Source: Streptomyces sp. CA-278952
GTDB taxonomy: Bacteria; Actinomycetota; Actinomycetes; Streptomycetales; Streptomycetaceae
Length of the DNA stretch: 64,000 nt
Assembly: GCF_028747205.1 (NCBI RefSeq)
Contig: NZ_CP112880.1
Location: 4,278,001 to 4,342,000 of the forward strand
Reading direction: 5' to 3'
In this document: positions 34,573-42,935 of the stretch, one piece after another
How the letters are laid out: each line of letters begins with the position of its first letter
Position numbering within the stretch: the stretch's first letter is position 1
Program-made: the position numbers and the translations under genes
Notes under the pieces: model-generated
Database searches by the model: none
Told to the model about the DNA's origin: nothing
Seen by the model: only the letters and a program-made list of their open reading frames with translations

Positions 34573-35673
34573 TCAGCTGTCCTCGGACGGAGGCGTGGCG
34601 TTGAGGACGTGGTCCGCGATGCGGGAGAGGTCCTCCGCACTGGGCAGCAGCTCTCGCACCCCTTCGGGGAGCCCGGCGTACGTGCTGACGGCCAGCGGGG
34701 TGTTGTACCCGCGCAGGGCGTACTCCACCATGGCCCGGTCCCGGCTCTCGGCGATCAGGATGCCGAGTGTGGGCTCGTCCCGCTCCTTGTCCCTGACCAG
34801 GTCGTCCACCACCGAGACGTAGAACCCGAGCTGCCCGAAGTGCTCGGCCCGTGCCTTACGGGTCTTCAGCTCCAGCACGACGTAGCAGTGCAACTTGCAG
34901 TGGTAGAAGAGAAGATCGATGCGGTACTCCGAGTCGCCGACCACGATCGGGTACTGACGCCCGACGAAGGCGAACCCGACGCCCAGTTCGGTCAGGAACC
35001 GCACGAGGTTGTCGACCAGCGCGTCCTCCAGATCGCGCTCCGCCGGCCGGCCCGTGAGTTCGGTGAAGTCGAGACGGTAGGGGTCCTTGAGGATCTGCCG
35101 CACGGCGTCGGACTTCCCGGGCAGGCTGACGTCGAAGTTGTTCGCGGCGGCGCCTTCGGCGAGGTGCAGCTGCCGGTGGATCACCGACTCCAGATGCGTA
35201 CGCGACCAGCCGTGGTGGACGGCGTGCTGGGCGTAGAAGTCCCGCTCGAAGCGGGTCGCGCACTTGCCCATGATGAGGACGACGTGGCCCCAGGGCAATT
35301 GTCCAACAGGCTGTTGGACAATTGTGTCGGGCCAGATCCGGGCCATCTGCTGCATGTAGTGAAGGTTGGACCGGCTGAATCCCCGCTGCTGCGGGAACTC
35401 CGTCCGCAGCTCCGTGGCGATCCGCTCGATGACCTTCGTGCCCCACCTCTCCCCGCGCTGGCGCTCCAGGATCGTCCGTCCGATCTCCCAGTACATCCGG
35501 AGCATCTCGGTGTTGACCTTGAGCTGTGCCCGGACATGGGCGCCGCGGACGATCGTCTTGAGGTCGTCGACCATGTCGAGGAAGCCGTCGGGAAGTCCGG
35601 CGGAGTGTTCTGCTGACGGCTGCTGCTGCTGTTGGCCCGGCACCTTCGCCGTGGCCGTGAGTTCGTTCTCCAT
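34573..35673 (-). CDS. PDDEXK nuclease, YhcG/DUF1016 family
   Basis: A 366-residue putative nuclease. The N-terminal DUF1016 domain (MYWEIGRTILERQ, ATELRTEFPQQRGFSRSNLH, QLPWGHVVLIMGK) is followed by a PDDEXK core with YRIDLLFYHCKLHCYVVLELKT, giving the D...ExK catalytic set. Members occur singly or beside restriction-modification genes and have been linked to repair and genome defence; here there is no methylase. ATG 35673. A perfect 29-bp palindrome lies within the gene (see 35296). Function in this host is unknown. Confidence 0.9.
   Translation of the reverse strand: MENELTATAKVPGQQQQQPSAEHSAGLPDGFLDMVDDLKTIVRGAHVRAQLKVNTEMLRMYWEIGRTILERQRGERWGTKVIERIATELRTEFPQQRGFSRSNLHYMQQMARIWPDTIVQQPVGQLPWGHVVLIMGKCATRFERDFYAQHAVHHGWSRTHLESVIHRQLHLAEGAAANNFDVSLPGKSDAVRQILKDPYRLDFTELTGRPAERDLEDALVDNLVRFLTELGVGFAFVGRQYPIVVGDSEYRIDLLFYHCKLHCYVVLELKTRKARAEHFGQLGFYVSVVDDLVRDKERDEPTLGILIAESRDRAMVEYALRGYNTPLAVSTYAGLPEGVRELLPSAEDLSRIADHVLNATPPSEDS
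35296..35324. repeat. Perfect inverted repeat inside the nuclease gene
   Basis: CAATTGTCCAACAG (35296-35309), one central base, and the exact complement (35311-35324). It encodes a conserved part of the protein (IVQQPVGQLPW), so chance from coding constraint cannot be excluded, but 14-base perfect arms are unusual and AT-richer than their surroundings. Confidence 0.85.
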
Positions 35674-35929
35674 GGCGTACAGGTTTCCGGTGGTGATGCG
35701 TGCCGTGACGTTTCTGCCCGGATATGTGAGCCATACGGGTGATGCGAGCGGCTTGTGGGGGCGTTCCTGACGAGCCATTTGGCCGGATGGCAACCAGTCC
35801 GTAACCCCGAACACCTGTTGCGCTACGCGCGTTGACTCTAGGCTGCGGCACGCAGGATCCCAGACGTGACACCAGCGACACGACTGCCACCACCGACACC
35901 ACCGACAGCACTGACACACAAGGGGACCG

Positions 35930-37741
35930 ATGTCAGCGACTCCGCAGAAGAACCGGGCGACACGGCGGGTGCTCGCCGCCGCGGCCGGTCTGGCCACCGT
36001 GGGCGCGCTCGTCGCCGCGATGCCGGCCGGTGCCCACGACCGGGGCCCCGGGCACGGTCACGGCCACAAGCCCCGTACCGTCGACGTGCAGTTGCTGTCG
36101 TTCAACGACCTGCACGGCAACCTGGAGCCGCCGGCCGGTTCGGCGGGCAACGTCTCCGAGACGCAGCCCGACGGCACGGTGAAGGCGATCCCGGCCGGTG
36201 GCGTCGAGTACCTGGCGACCTCGCTGCGCACCGCGCGCAAGGGCAACCCGTACTCCGTCACGGCGGCCGGCGGCGACATGGTCGGCGCGAGCCCGCTGCT
36301 GTCGGGCCTCTTCCACGACGAACCGACGATCGAGGCGCTCAACGGCCTGGACCTGGACGTCACGGCGGTCGGCAACCACGAGTTCGACGAGGGCGCGGCC
36401 GAGCTGGCCCGCCTCCAGAACGGCGGCTGCCACCCGGTCGAGGGCTGCTACGAGAAGGGCAAGGAGTTCGAGGGAGCCGACTTCCCCTACCTCGCGGCCA
36501 ACGTGACCGAGGAGAAGACCGGCAAGCCGCTGCTGAAGCCGTACACCGTCTGGAAGAAGAACGGCGTCAAGATCGGCTTCATCGGTGTGACGCTGGAGGG
36601 CACCCCGGACATCGTCACGGCGAACGGCGTCAAGGGCCTCGCGTTCCACGACGAGGTCGAGACGATCAACAAGTACGCCCGCGAGCTGGACCGCAAGGGC
36701 GTCAAGTCCATCGTCGCGCTGATCCACGAGGGTGGGGCCCCGGCCTCCACCTCGTACAACTACGACTGCGACAGCCCCGGCGCGGGCGACGGCATCTCCG
36801 GCCCGATCGTCGACATCGCGAAGGGCATCACGCCGAAGGTGGACGCCCTGGTCACGGGCCACACCCACCAGGCGTACGTGTGCACCGTCCCGGACCCGGC
36901 GGGCAAGCCGCGCATGGTCACCTCGGCCTCCTCGTTCGGCAAGGTGTACACGGACACCACGCTCACCTACGACCGCCGCACCAAGGACATCGTCCGTACG
37001 TCGGTGAAGTCCGCGAACCACGTCGTGACCCGGGACCAGGCCAGGGCCACCGACATGACGCGCCTGATCGACCGCTGGAACAAGCTCGCCGCCCCGATCG
37101 CGAGCAAGCCGCAGGGCTGGATCAGCGCCGACATCAACGGCCGCGGCTCCACGGCCCCCGAGAAGCCGCTCGGCAACGTCATCGCCGACGCCCAGCTCGA
37201 AGGCCTCGCCCCGGCCGACAAGGGCGGCGCGGAAGTCGCGTTCATGAACCCGGGCGGCATCCGCGCGGACCTGGTGCACAAGGCGTCCGGCGGTGAGGGC
37301 GACGGCGTCGTCACCTACGGCGAGGCGTTCACCGTGCAGCCGTTCACCAACATGATGAACGTCGTCGACCTGACCGGCGCCCAGTTGGTCACCGCGCTCC
37401 AGCAGCAGGTCAGCGGCTCCAACGCGGCCAGCCCGAAGATCCTCCAGGTCTCCGAGGGCCTCACCTACACCCTCGACCTGACGAAGAGCGGCGCGGACCG
37501 CGTGGTCGCCGGCACCATCAAGCTGAACGGCGCGGCGATCGACCCGGCCAGGACCTACCGCGTCGCGATGAACGAGTTCCTCGCGGGCGGCGGCGACGGC
37601 TTCGCGGCCCTCGGTGAGGGCACGAACAAGCTGGTCGGCGCCTCCGACCTGGATCTGTTCAACGCCTATCTGGCGGCCCACTCCACGGCCACCGTCCCGC
37701 TGGCCCCGCCGGCGACGGACCGGATCACGGTCATTCAGTAA
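35930..37741 (+). CDS. Secreted bifunctional metallophosphatase/5'-nucleotidase
   Basis: A 603-residue exported enzyme that removes phosphate from extracellular nucleotides. After a signal peptide (ending AAMPAGA, about residue 35) comes a metallophosphatase domain with SFNDLHGN, AAGGDMVGASPLLSG, VGNHEFDEGA and VTGHTHQAYVC, then a 5'-nucleotidase C-domain with FMNPGGIRADLV and NEFLAGGGDGFA. ATG 35930 is preceded by AAGGGG. It probably serves phosphate scavenging with the Pst/Pit genes; no certain PHO box was seen. A stretch of GACACC-like repeats (35865-35915) lies in its leader. Confidence 0.95.
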   Translation: MSATPQKNRATRRVLAAAAGLATVGALVAAMPAGAHDRGPGHGHGHKPRTVDVQLLSFNDLHGNLEPPAGSAGNVSETQPDGTVKAIPAGGVEYLATSLRTARKGNPYSVTAAGGDMVGASPLLSGLFHDEPTIEALNGLDLDVTAVGNHEFDEGAAELARLQNGGCHPVEGCYEKGKEFEGADFPYLAANVTEEKTGKPLLKPYTVWKKNGVKIGFIGVTLEGTPDIVTANGVKGLAFHDEVETINKYARELDRKGVKSIVALIHEGGAPASTSYNYDCDSPGAGDGISGPIVDIAKGITPKVDALVTGHTHQAYVCTVPDPAGKPRMVTSASSFGKVYTDTTLTYDRRTKDIVRTSVKSANHVVTRDQARATDMTRLIDRWNKLAAPIASKPQGWISADINGRGSTAPEKPLGNVIADAQLEGLAPADKGGAEVAFMNPGGIRADLVHKASGGEGDGVVTYGEAFTVQPFTNMMNVVDLTGAQLVTALQQQVSGSNAASPKILQVSEGLTYTLDLTKSGADRVVAGTIKLNGAAIDPARTYRVAMNEFLAGGGDGFAALGEGTNKLVGASDLDLFNAYLAAHSTATVPLAPPATDRITVIQ

Positions 37742-37756
37742 CCCGTTGGTGGATGG

Positions 37757-37788
37757 AGGGGCGGTGGGTCTTCGGGCCTGCCGCCCCT
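37757..37788 (+). terminator. Terminator of the 5'-nucleotidase gene
   Basis: AGGGGCGG (37757-37764) and CCGCCCCT (37781-37788) with a loop that can itself pair (GGG...CC around TCTTCG), followed by TCCTGCTTTT. Confidence 0.8.
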
Positions 37789-37859
37789 TCCTGCTTTTCC
37801 CTAAGGTGGGGATCCGGTCGCCGGACACACCATTTCCCCGTTCCTGAGGAGCCCGCCGG

Positions 37860-38540
37860 GTGAGCAACGTACTGAGGATGAACGGCGACCGGCGAAGGCG
37901 CCGGAAACTCACGTCCACCACGGTCGCGGACGCGATCGACTTCTCCGACGGACCGGAACCGGCCCGCACGGTCGCGTACCCGGAGCGCGAGCTGCCGCCG
38001 GGCGGCCTGCCCGCCTATCTCGCGGCCCGCAAGAGCGGCGCCCGCTCCTTCGTGCTCTGGGCCGATGAGCACCGCCGGGAGCGGGTGGCCACGGTGGTGA
38101 CCCGGTCCGCCGCCGGTGGCGTCGCCACCTTCCACGTCCTCGGCGCGCACGGCGAGCACCTCGGCACGATCGTGCGCGAGAAGGCGTTCCGCGGCAGGGG
38201 CCTTCGCACGCGCTGGACCGTGACCCCGGCCGGCGGCCCCGAGGCGGTGGGCTACAAGGGCCGGATCGTGTGGTGGTTCGTGTGGTGGCTGTGTCTGCCC
38301 CTGATGGTGGTGGTCGTCATCTTCTCCGTCCTCGACGGCATCCCCGGCAACGAGGGCGGCGCCGCGCGCGCCCCCCGGCGCATCCGATGGCGTGCGGGCG
38401 GCAGGATGCCCCTGGAGTTCAGGTCCCGCGGCAGCAAGCTGCATCTGCACGCGCCGGAGACGGACTGGCGGCTCGGGGCGGCGCTGGTCGCCCTGGTGCG
38501 CAGCTTCAGCGCCGACAAGTGGGACGGCCTGAAGACGTGA
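37860..38540 (+). CDS. Hypothetical protein with one membrane segment
   Basis: A 226-residue protein. A soluble part of about 140 residues (KSGARSFVLWADEHRRERV, VATFHVLGAHGEHLGTIVRE) is followed by one strongly hydrophobic, Trp-rich segment (IVWWFVWWLCLPLMVVVVIF, about 138-157) and a basic tail (LEFRSRGSKLHLHAPETDW). The folded part resembles tubby-C/LURP-like beta sheets only vaguely; I give no function. GTG 37860 has GAGGAG at good spacing. High-GC coding bias supports it as real. Confidence 0.8.
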   Translation: MSNVLRMNGDRRRRRKLTSTTVADAIDFSDGPEPARTVAYPERELPPGGLPAYLAARKSGARSFVLWADEHRRERVATVVTRSAAGGVATFHVLGAHGEHLGTIVREKAFRGRGLRTRWTVTPAGGPEAVGYKGRIVWWFVWWLCLPLMVVVVIFSVLDGIPGNEGGAARAPRRIRWRAGGRMPLEFRSRGSKLHLHAPETDWRLGAALVALVRSFSADKWDGLKT

Positions 38541-38583
38541 GGGTGGTGGTGTTCCGGGTCCGGGCACAGGAGAATTGGGCTCC

Positions 38584-38943
38584 ATGTCCGACCAACAGCC
38601 TCCCCCGCACTGGGGCCCGCCGCACGTTGCGCCGCCCGTCGCGCCGCCCGGGGTGTACGCGCCACCGCGGGCTCGTGAGGTGACCGCTTCCTACCGGCGG
38701 TGGACGGTCGTTCTCACCTGGGCCGCCGTCGTCGTCGCCGCCCTCATGGCGTTCGCGCTCGTGATGAGCATCGTCTTCCTCGTATGGGCGGACCAGGACA
38801 CGCGCAACGCCGCCTACGGCTACCTCGCGCTCGTTCTCTGGGTCGGGATCGCCGCGGGGGTCCCGGTCCTGATCGCGGTCACGGTCTCCGCCCGGGACAT
38901 GAGGCGTCGGGTGCGGCAGCAGAACTGGACGGGGAACGGGTGA
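38584..38943 (+). CDS. Small membrane protein with Pro-rich N-terminus
   Basis: A 119-residue protein: a Pro/Gly-rich cytoplasmic head, two membrane helices (VVLTWAAVVVAALMAFALVMSIVF and YLALVLWVGIAAGVPVLIAV) and a short basic tail. ATG 38584 follows AGGAG at a slightly long distance; TTG 38575 is possible. Its stop codon is directly joined to the TetR remnant, which suggests that the region downstream was rearranged. No known function. Confidence 0.75.
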   Translation: MSDQQPPPHWGPPHVAPPVAPPGVYAPPRAREVTASYRRWTVVLTWAAVVVAALMAFALVMSIVFLVWADQDTRNAAYGYLALVLWVGIAAGVPVLIAVTVSARDMRRRVRQQNWTGNG

Positions 38944-39309
38944 CGGGCCCCTGAGGCGGCTTTTCGCCTCTTGGTCGCCGAAGGCATCACCGGTCTTTCG
39001 CTGCGAAAGGTCGCCGCCGAGTCGGGGCTGGACATCGGGTCGGTGCGGCATTATTTCGACGATCACCGCAACCTTCTCGTCGCGGCCGTGACCGAAGTCG
39101 GCGACCGCATGGGGAAGAGGCTCACCCGCTATTCGACCGACACCCTCGTCGGACTCGACGGCGAGCCTGCCGTGGACGCGTTGCAGGCCCTCGTCGAGGA
39201 GTCGCTGCCGCTCGACGGCGAACGGCGCGTCGAGTCGATCGTGCTGCTGGAGTTCATCGTCGCGGCACGGGTGAATCCGATCTTCCGCCCGGTGACCGCG
39301 CGGCGGACG
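38944..39309 (+). pseudogene. TetR family regulator, truncated at both ends
   Basis: In-frame translation from 38944 gives EAAFRLLVAEGITGLSLRKV and SGLDIGSVRHYFDDHRNLL, a typical TetR helix-turn-helix, followed by about 70 residues of the effector domain (LLEFIVAARVNPIFRPVTA). The first helix and the start codon are missing, since the preceding codon is the stop of the upstream gene, and after about 39309 the TetR pattern ends in non-homologous sequence. It is the remnant of a regulator and lacks its natural start and ligand domain. Confidence 0.75.
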
Positions 39310-39363
39310 CCCGGTGACCTGACCTCACAGCCTGTCAGGCCTCTGCCGTGTACGCGAGGTGGC

Positions 39364-40089
39364 TCAGGGCCGGTACAGCGACGTCAGGCCGGTCACCCGG
39401 CCCGTGCCGTCGAAGATCAGGTCGTACCCGATGCCGCCGGAGAGCGCGGGGTCCAGCCGGTTGATCAGGGTGACGAGCTGGGCCGGGGAGTGCCCGAGCA
39501 GCTCGGCGCGGCTGGTACCGGGCACCTCGCCGCGCACCGGGACCGCCAGCAGTACCTGGCCGTTCTCGGCCATGGGCACCGTGGTGTAGGAGCCCGTGCC
39601 CGGAGTGATCTCCCACGTGTCGAACCGGGTGTTGATCTTCTTCTGGGCGGACCGCACGGACAGGTAGGTGCGGCCGTTGCTGCTCCAGGCCTTGCTGATG
39701 GTCACGAACTGCTCGGTGCCGGCGAAGGGGGCGTTGAGGGCCGGTGCCGCAGTGTCCTCGGAGGCGTTGGCCGTCGGTGCCGAGGTGGCCTTGGGGTCTG
39801 CCGGCGCGGCCGTCCTGCGGGTCGGCTCGGAAGACGGCTCGGGAGACGGCGCGGAGGACGGGGCAGCGGCGCTGGGCTTCCCGCCGGTGTCCGTCCGGTC
39901 GTCCCGCGCAGAAGGAGAGGCCTCGGCCGGCTTGGCGGACGTGGCGGACGAGGAGGACGAGGAGGACTCGGCGGCCGTGGCGGGCCCCAGGTCTTCGGAG
40001 GGGTTCTGACCGCAGCCGGTCAGGACGAGGGCGCTGAGAGCGATAGCGGTGATCCAGCCCTTGGCGGAGTGACGGAGGAAAGCGTTCAT
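39364..40089 (-). CDS. Lipoprotein, copy 2 of the ECF-operon module
   Basis: A 241-residue lipoprotein with lipobox LVLTGC (Cys about 26). A Ser/Ala/Pro-rich, probably unfolded stretch of about 95 residues precedes a globular domain (FAGTEQFVTISKAWSSNG, RFDTWEITPGTGSYTTV, GYDLIFDGTGRVTGLTSLYRP) that is homologous to the lipoprotein at 41003-41554. ATG 40089 has GGAG upstream. Preceded by its own ECF-type promoter (40133-40161). The linker is much longer than in copy 1. Confidence 0.85.
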   Translation of the reverse strand: MNAFLRHSAKGWITAIALSALVLTGCGQNPSEDLGPATAAESSSSSSSATSAKPAEASPSARDDRTDTGGKPSAAAPSSAPSPEPSSEPTRRTAAPADPKATSAPTANASEDTAAPALNAPFAGTEQFVTISKAWSSNGRTYLSVRSAQKKINTRFDTWEITPGTGSYTTVPMAENGQVLLAVPVRGEVPGTSRAELLGHSPAQLVTLINRLDPALSGGIGYDLIFDGTGRVTGLTSLYRP

Positions 40090-40132
40090 GGTCAACTGCT
40101 CCTATTGTTCGGTGCGTTGGGGTTACACACTC

Positions 40133-40161
40133 TCTACGCCTCAGCTCCTCCGCCGGGTTGC
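40133..40161 (-). promoter_or_regulatory. ECF-type promoter, copy 2
   Basis: On the minus strand GCAACC (40161-40156), a 17-base spacer, then CGTAGA (40138-40133). The same elements with the same spacing occur before the paralogous lipoprotein gene at 41599-41627, which makes them likely targets of the ECF sigma factor encoded at 42292-42810. It stands about 45 bp before the start codon. Confidence 0.7.
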
Positions 40162-40222
40162 ATCCGGATCAGACTATTTTTTCTCTCGAGTCGGACAGCC
40201 CTTGGCTGCCCCGGAAAAAAGA

Positions 40223-40256
40223 GAGATCCCATCGTCAAGAAGACTGGTGGGATCTC
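40223..40256. terminator. Stem-loop between the two module copies
   Basis: GAGATCCCA (40223-40231) and TGGGATCTC (40248-40256) with a 16-base loop, downstream of the gene ending at 40344 on the minus strand. The surrounding 60 bases (A-runs, T-runs) are unusually AT-rich. Likely terminator of the first module, leaving copy 2 to its own promoter. Confidence 0.6.
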
Positions 40257-40343
40257 GGCGAACAGTGCGCACAGTGCGGACCGGGCGCGTCGGAGAGGTG
40301 TCGTCGATGTGCAGTGGGATGCCCGTCCTGCCAGGTCAGAAGC

Positions 40344-40940
40344 TCATTTCACCGTCAGCCAGTAGGCTTCCCGCAGCGACTGCACGCGGCCCTCACCGTC
40401 GTAGTCGAGGGCGAACACCCACTGCGGTCGGGCGCTCAGCCGGCCCACCAAGGCGCCTATCCGTATGTCTCCTGCTTCTCCGTCCGTCACATGTTTGACT
40501 TCGACCTGAGTTTCCGGTCGCAGCGTTATTCTGTGCACCACTCCGGTGCGTATGACGGCGTCCTTTCCGGTACGCACCTGCGCCACGGTGACCCGAACCG
40601 TTTTTCCCTCCCCTGCCACCGCGTCGTAGACGAAACCGAGTTCACTCGCGTATTCCTCTCCTTGTGCGGGCGTCGGGGCCACGAACGGGGAGGCGCTTGC
40701 CGCTGCTGTCGGCTTCGCGGCGGACCGTGCCGCCTCCGGTCCGAGCCGGGCGACCGACAGGACTCCCACGGCCAGAGCCGCCGCCATCATCACGCCGCCC
40801 GACGCCCGGGCCGCCCGTTTGCGCCGACGGCGCCGATCGCCGCGCACGCGGACCTGCTCCGCGGTCTGTGGGGCGGCGTGTTTCCGGCCCGAGGCGGCGA
40901 GGCCGGCAAGCCGGCCCTTCAGATCGGTTTCATCGTCCAT
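40344..40940 (-). CDS. Anti-sigma-like membrane protein, copy 2
   Basis: A 198-residue protein. N-terminal cytoplasmic part (DLKGRLAGLAASGRKHAA), a very basic stretch [17 protein letters not shown], one membrane helix (VMMAAALAVGVLSVARL) and an outer domain with EEYASELGFVYDAV and WVFALDYDGEGRVQSLREAYWL. It is a paralogue of 41703-42299. Position after a sigma factor and single-pass topology suggest an anti-sigma factor or sensor, though no ZAS motif is seen. ATG 40940 has a strong GGAGGTGA. Confidence 0.82.
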   Translation of the reverse strand: MDDETDLKGRLAGLAASGRKHAAPQTAEQVRVRGDRRRRRKRAARASGGVMMAAALAVGVLSVARLGPEAARSAAKPTAAASASPFVAPTPAQGEEYASELGFVYDAVAGEGKTVRVTVAQVRTGKDAVIRTGVVHRITLRPETQVEVKHVTDGEAGDIRIGALVGRLSARPQWVFALDYDGEGRVQSLREAYWLTVK

Positions 40941-41002
40941 GCCTCACCTCCGCTGCTGTCCCCGGCGGATTCCGGTGGGCCAGGGCACCCGGTGTGCTCG
41001 GC

Positions 41003-41554
41003 TCACGGCTTGTACAGGGACTGCACCTTGGTGGCCCGGCCCTCACCGTCGAAGCTCAGGTCGAATCCGGCGCCTTCGCGGGTCCGGGGGTCCAACCGCG
41101 TCAGCAGGGTGATGAACTCGGCCTGTGAGGCCGGCAGGGGCTCCCCGCCCCCGGCCCCCGGGGTGTCATCGCCGCGCACCGGCACGGTCAGCAGCACCCG
41201 GGCGTCCTCCGCCAGGGTCACCGTGGTGTACTTCCCCGCGCCGGGGGCGATCTCCCAGGTGTCGAACTGGGTGTTCACCGTCTTCTCGGCGAGCCGCACC
41301 GACAGTTTGGTCAGTCCGCCCTCGGCCCAGGCCTTGTCGATCGTCACGAACTGCTTGGTACCGGCGAAGGGGACGTCGGCGGTGGCGTCGGCGGCCGGTG
41401 CGGTGTCCTCGGCGGCCGGTGCGGCGGCCGCCGTCCCGGCGGGGGAGGGGGCCGCGGTGTCCTCGGTCGTCCCGCCGCAACCGGTCAGGGCAAGGGTGCC
41501 GGAGGCGACGACGGCGAGCAGGCGCAACGTGGCCCGACGGCGTGCGGCGTGCAT
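41003..41554 (-). CDS. Lipoprotein, copy 1 of the ECF-operon module
   Basis: A 183-residue lipoprotein with lipobox LALTGC and an Ala/Pro/Asp-rich linker of about 45 residues, followed by the same globular domain as copy 2 (FAGTKQFVTIDKAWAEGG, FDTWEIAPGAGKYTTVTLAE, FDLSFDGEGRATKVQSLYKP). ATG 41554 follows AGGAG. The conserved ends of the two lipoproteins and of the neighbouring membrane proteins (G-x-V-x-S-L-x-x) hint that they recognise the same ligand. Preceded by its own ECF-type promoter. Confidence 0.85.
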   Translation of the reverse strand: MHAARRRATLRLLAVVASGTLALTGCGGTTEDTAAPSPAGTAAAAPAAEDTAPAADATADVPFAGTKQFVTIDKAWAEGGLTKLSVRLAEKTVNTQFDTWEIAPGAGKYTTVTLAEDARVLLTVPVRGDDTPGAGGGEPLPASQAEFITLLTRLDPRTREGAGFDLSFDGEGRATKVQSLYKP

Positions 41555-41598
41555 GATCAACGTACTCCTGGAAGCCGGTGTGGACGGGTTACACGGTC

Positions 41599-41627
41599 TC
41601 TACGCCCCACACCGCCCGCCGGGTTGC
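41599..41627 (-). promoter_or_regulatory. ECF-type promoter, copy 1
   Basis: On the minus strand GCAACC (41627-41622), 17-base spacer, CGTAGA (41604-41599). The conserved block GGATGCAACCCGGCGG and the downstream GTGTAACC are shared with the copy at 40133-40161, so the promoter was duplicated with the genes and has been kept. Confidence 0.72.
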
Positions 41628-41702
41628 ATCCGGGCCGGACCAATCTTTCGAGCGGGTCCGGACGCCGTACCGGCCGGACCTCCCGGCCGGACCTCCCGGC
41701 CG

Positions 41703-42299
41703 TCACCCCACGGTCAGCCAGTGGGCTTCCCGCAGCGACTGGACCCGGCCCTCACCGTCGTAGTCGAGGGCGAACGCCCACTGCGGCCCGGCCCGCAGCC
41801 GGCCCACGACGTCCTCCAGCCGCTTGTCCCCCGGTTCCCCTCCGGCCAGGCGCTCCACCTCGACCGGGGTCACCGCCGGCAGGGTCAGATCGTGCACCAC
41901 GCCGGTGGGCACGGCCCTCCCCTTCTCGTCACGGAGCTGCTGGACGGTGACCCGGACCCTGCCCCCGCCCACGTCCACCGCGTCGTACACGTAGCCGAGT
42001 TCGCTGGCGTACTCCTCGCCCGGCGCGGGCGTCGGGGCCACGAACCGGGGAGCGCTCACGGACGGGCTCGGATCCGCGGCGGTCGGAGCCGGCTCGGACG
42101 CGGGCCGAAGCAACGACAGACCCCCCACGACCACCGCGGCGGCCAGCAGCACACCGCCCGACGCCCGGGCGGCCCGCTTGCGCCGCCGACGCCGGTCCCC
42201 GCGCGCCCGGATCAGCTCGGCGGCCATCGGCGCGGCCCCCTGGCGGCCGTCGGTGGCAAGGCCGGCGAGCCGCTCGTCCAGGCTGGTCCCGTCAGCCAC
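41703..42299 (-). CDS. Anti-sigma-like membrane protein, copy 1
   Basis: A 198-residue protein with the same plan as copy 2: cytoplasmic head SLDERLAGLATDGRQGAAP, basic stretch, one membrane helix (about 50-66) and outer domain EEYASELGYVYDAVD ... WAFALDYDGEGRVQSLREAHWL. GTG 42299 overlaps the sigma factor stop by 8 bases and has GGAGG upstream; this coupling supports a role in controlling that sigma factor. No histidine-cysteine zinc anti-sigma motif is present. Confidence 0.84.
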   Translation of the reverse strand: MADGTSLDERLAGLATDGRQGAAPMAAELIRARGDRRRRRKRAARASGGVLLAAAVVVGGLSLLRPASEPAPTAADPSPSVSAPRFVAPTPAPGEEYASELGYVYDAVDVGGGRVRVTVQQLRDEKGRAVPTGVVHDLTLPAVTPVEVERLAGGEPGDKRLEDVVGRLRAGPQWAFALDYDGEGRVQSLREAHWLTVG

Positions 42300-42810
42300 G
42301 TTCCACCTCCGACACCCGGTCCGCCCGCGGATCCAGCTCAGTATCGGCCAGAATCCTCGCCAGCGCAGCCCGCCCCCGGCTCAGCTGCGCCTTGACCGTG
42401 CCCACGGGGGAGTTGGTCTCCTCGGCGACCTGTTTCACTTCCAGGTCGCACAGGTGGTGGAGCACGACGACCCGCCGCTGCGCCGCGGGGATCTGCTTCA
42501 ACGCCGCGACCAGCAGCACATGGTGATCGTCCGGCGGCGGTACGTTCGGAGGCGGACCCTGCCGTTTCGCGAAGGTGAGAGAGGTACGCACGCGCCGCCA
42601 CCGGCTGACGGCCAGCCGGTAGGCCACGGTGCGCACCCACGCCTCCGGCGCCCCGTCCTTGTCCAGCGCGGTCCGGCGCTCCCAGGCCCGCACGAAGGCT
42701 TCCTGAACCACGTCCTGCGCTTCGGCGCGGTCACCGATCATGGCGTACAGCTGACCGATGAGCCGACCCACGCTCCCGGCGTAAAAGGCGTCGAACGCCT
42801 GCTCGTCCAT
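42292..42810 (-). CDS. ECF RNA polymerase sigma factor (SigE-like)
   Basis: A 172-residue ECF sigma factor. Region 2 is AFDAFYAGSVGRLIGQLYAM, IGDRAEAQDVVQEAFVRAW, EAWVRTVAYRLAVSRWRR; region 4 is LPAAQRR-like IPAAQRRVVVLHHLCDLEVK and SPVGTVKAQLSRGRAALA. ATG 42810 is chosen; GTG 42816 is close. It heads an operon with an overlapping single-pass membrane protein, and two ECF-type promoters follow it. I do not know the inducing signal. Confidence 0.94.
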   Translation of the reverse strand: MDEQAFDAFYAGSVGRLIGQLYAMIGDRAEAQDVVQEAFVRAWERRTALDKDGAPEAWVRTVAYRLAVSRWRRVRTSLTFAKRQGPPPNVPPPDDHHVLLVAALKQIPAAQRRVVVLHHLCDLEVKQVAEETNSPVGTVKAQLSRGRAALARILADTELDPRADRVSEVERG

Positions 42811-42935
42811 CCCCACCTGGTCTTTGGGAAGATCGCCTACCTGTTCGGTCGTGCGAACACTGCCATTCGGCCGTCGCACGGCGCAAGGATCCGCGGAGAG
42901 GAATGTGCACCCGCCGGAGCCCGGGCCGCGGTGGT

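Noticed and set aside
35865..35915. GACACC-like repeats before the 5'-nucleotidase gene as a PHO box
   Set aside because: The units do not match GTTCACC and are not 11-base periodic; probably a simple repeat in the leader.
40174..40226. TTTTTTCTCTC and AAAAAAGAGAG as a terminator stem
   Set aside because: The two tracts are complementary only in parallel orientation (not inverted), so they cannot form a hairpin.
39310..40365. Continuation of the TetR frame to 464 residues
   Set aside because: Beyond 39309 the frame is the antisense shadow of the lipoprotein gene at 39364-40089; composition changes to Gly/Arg/Val repeats.
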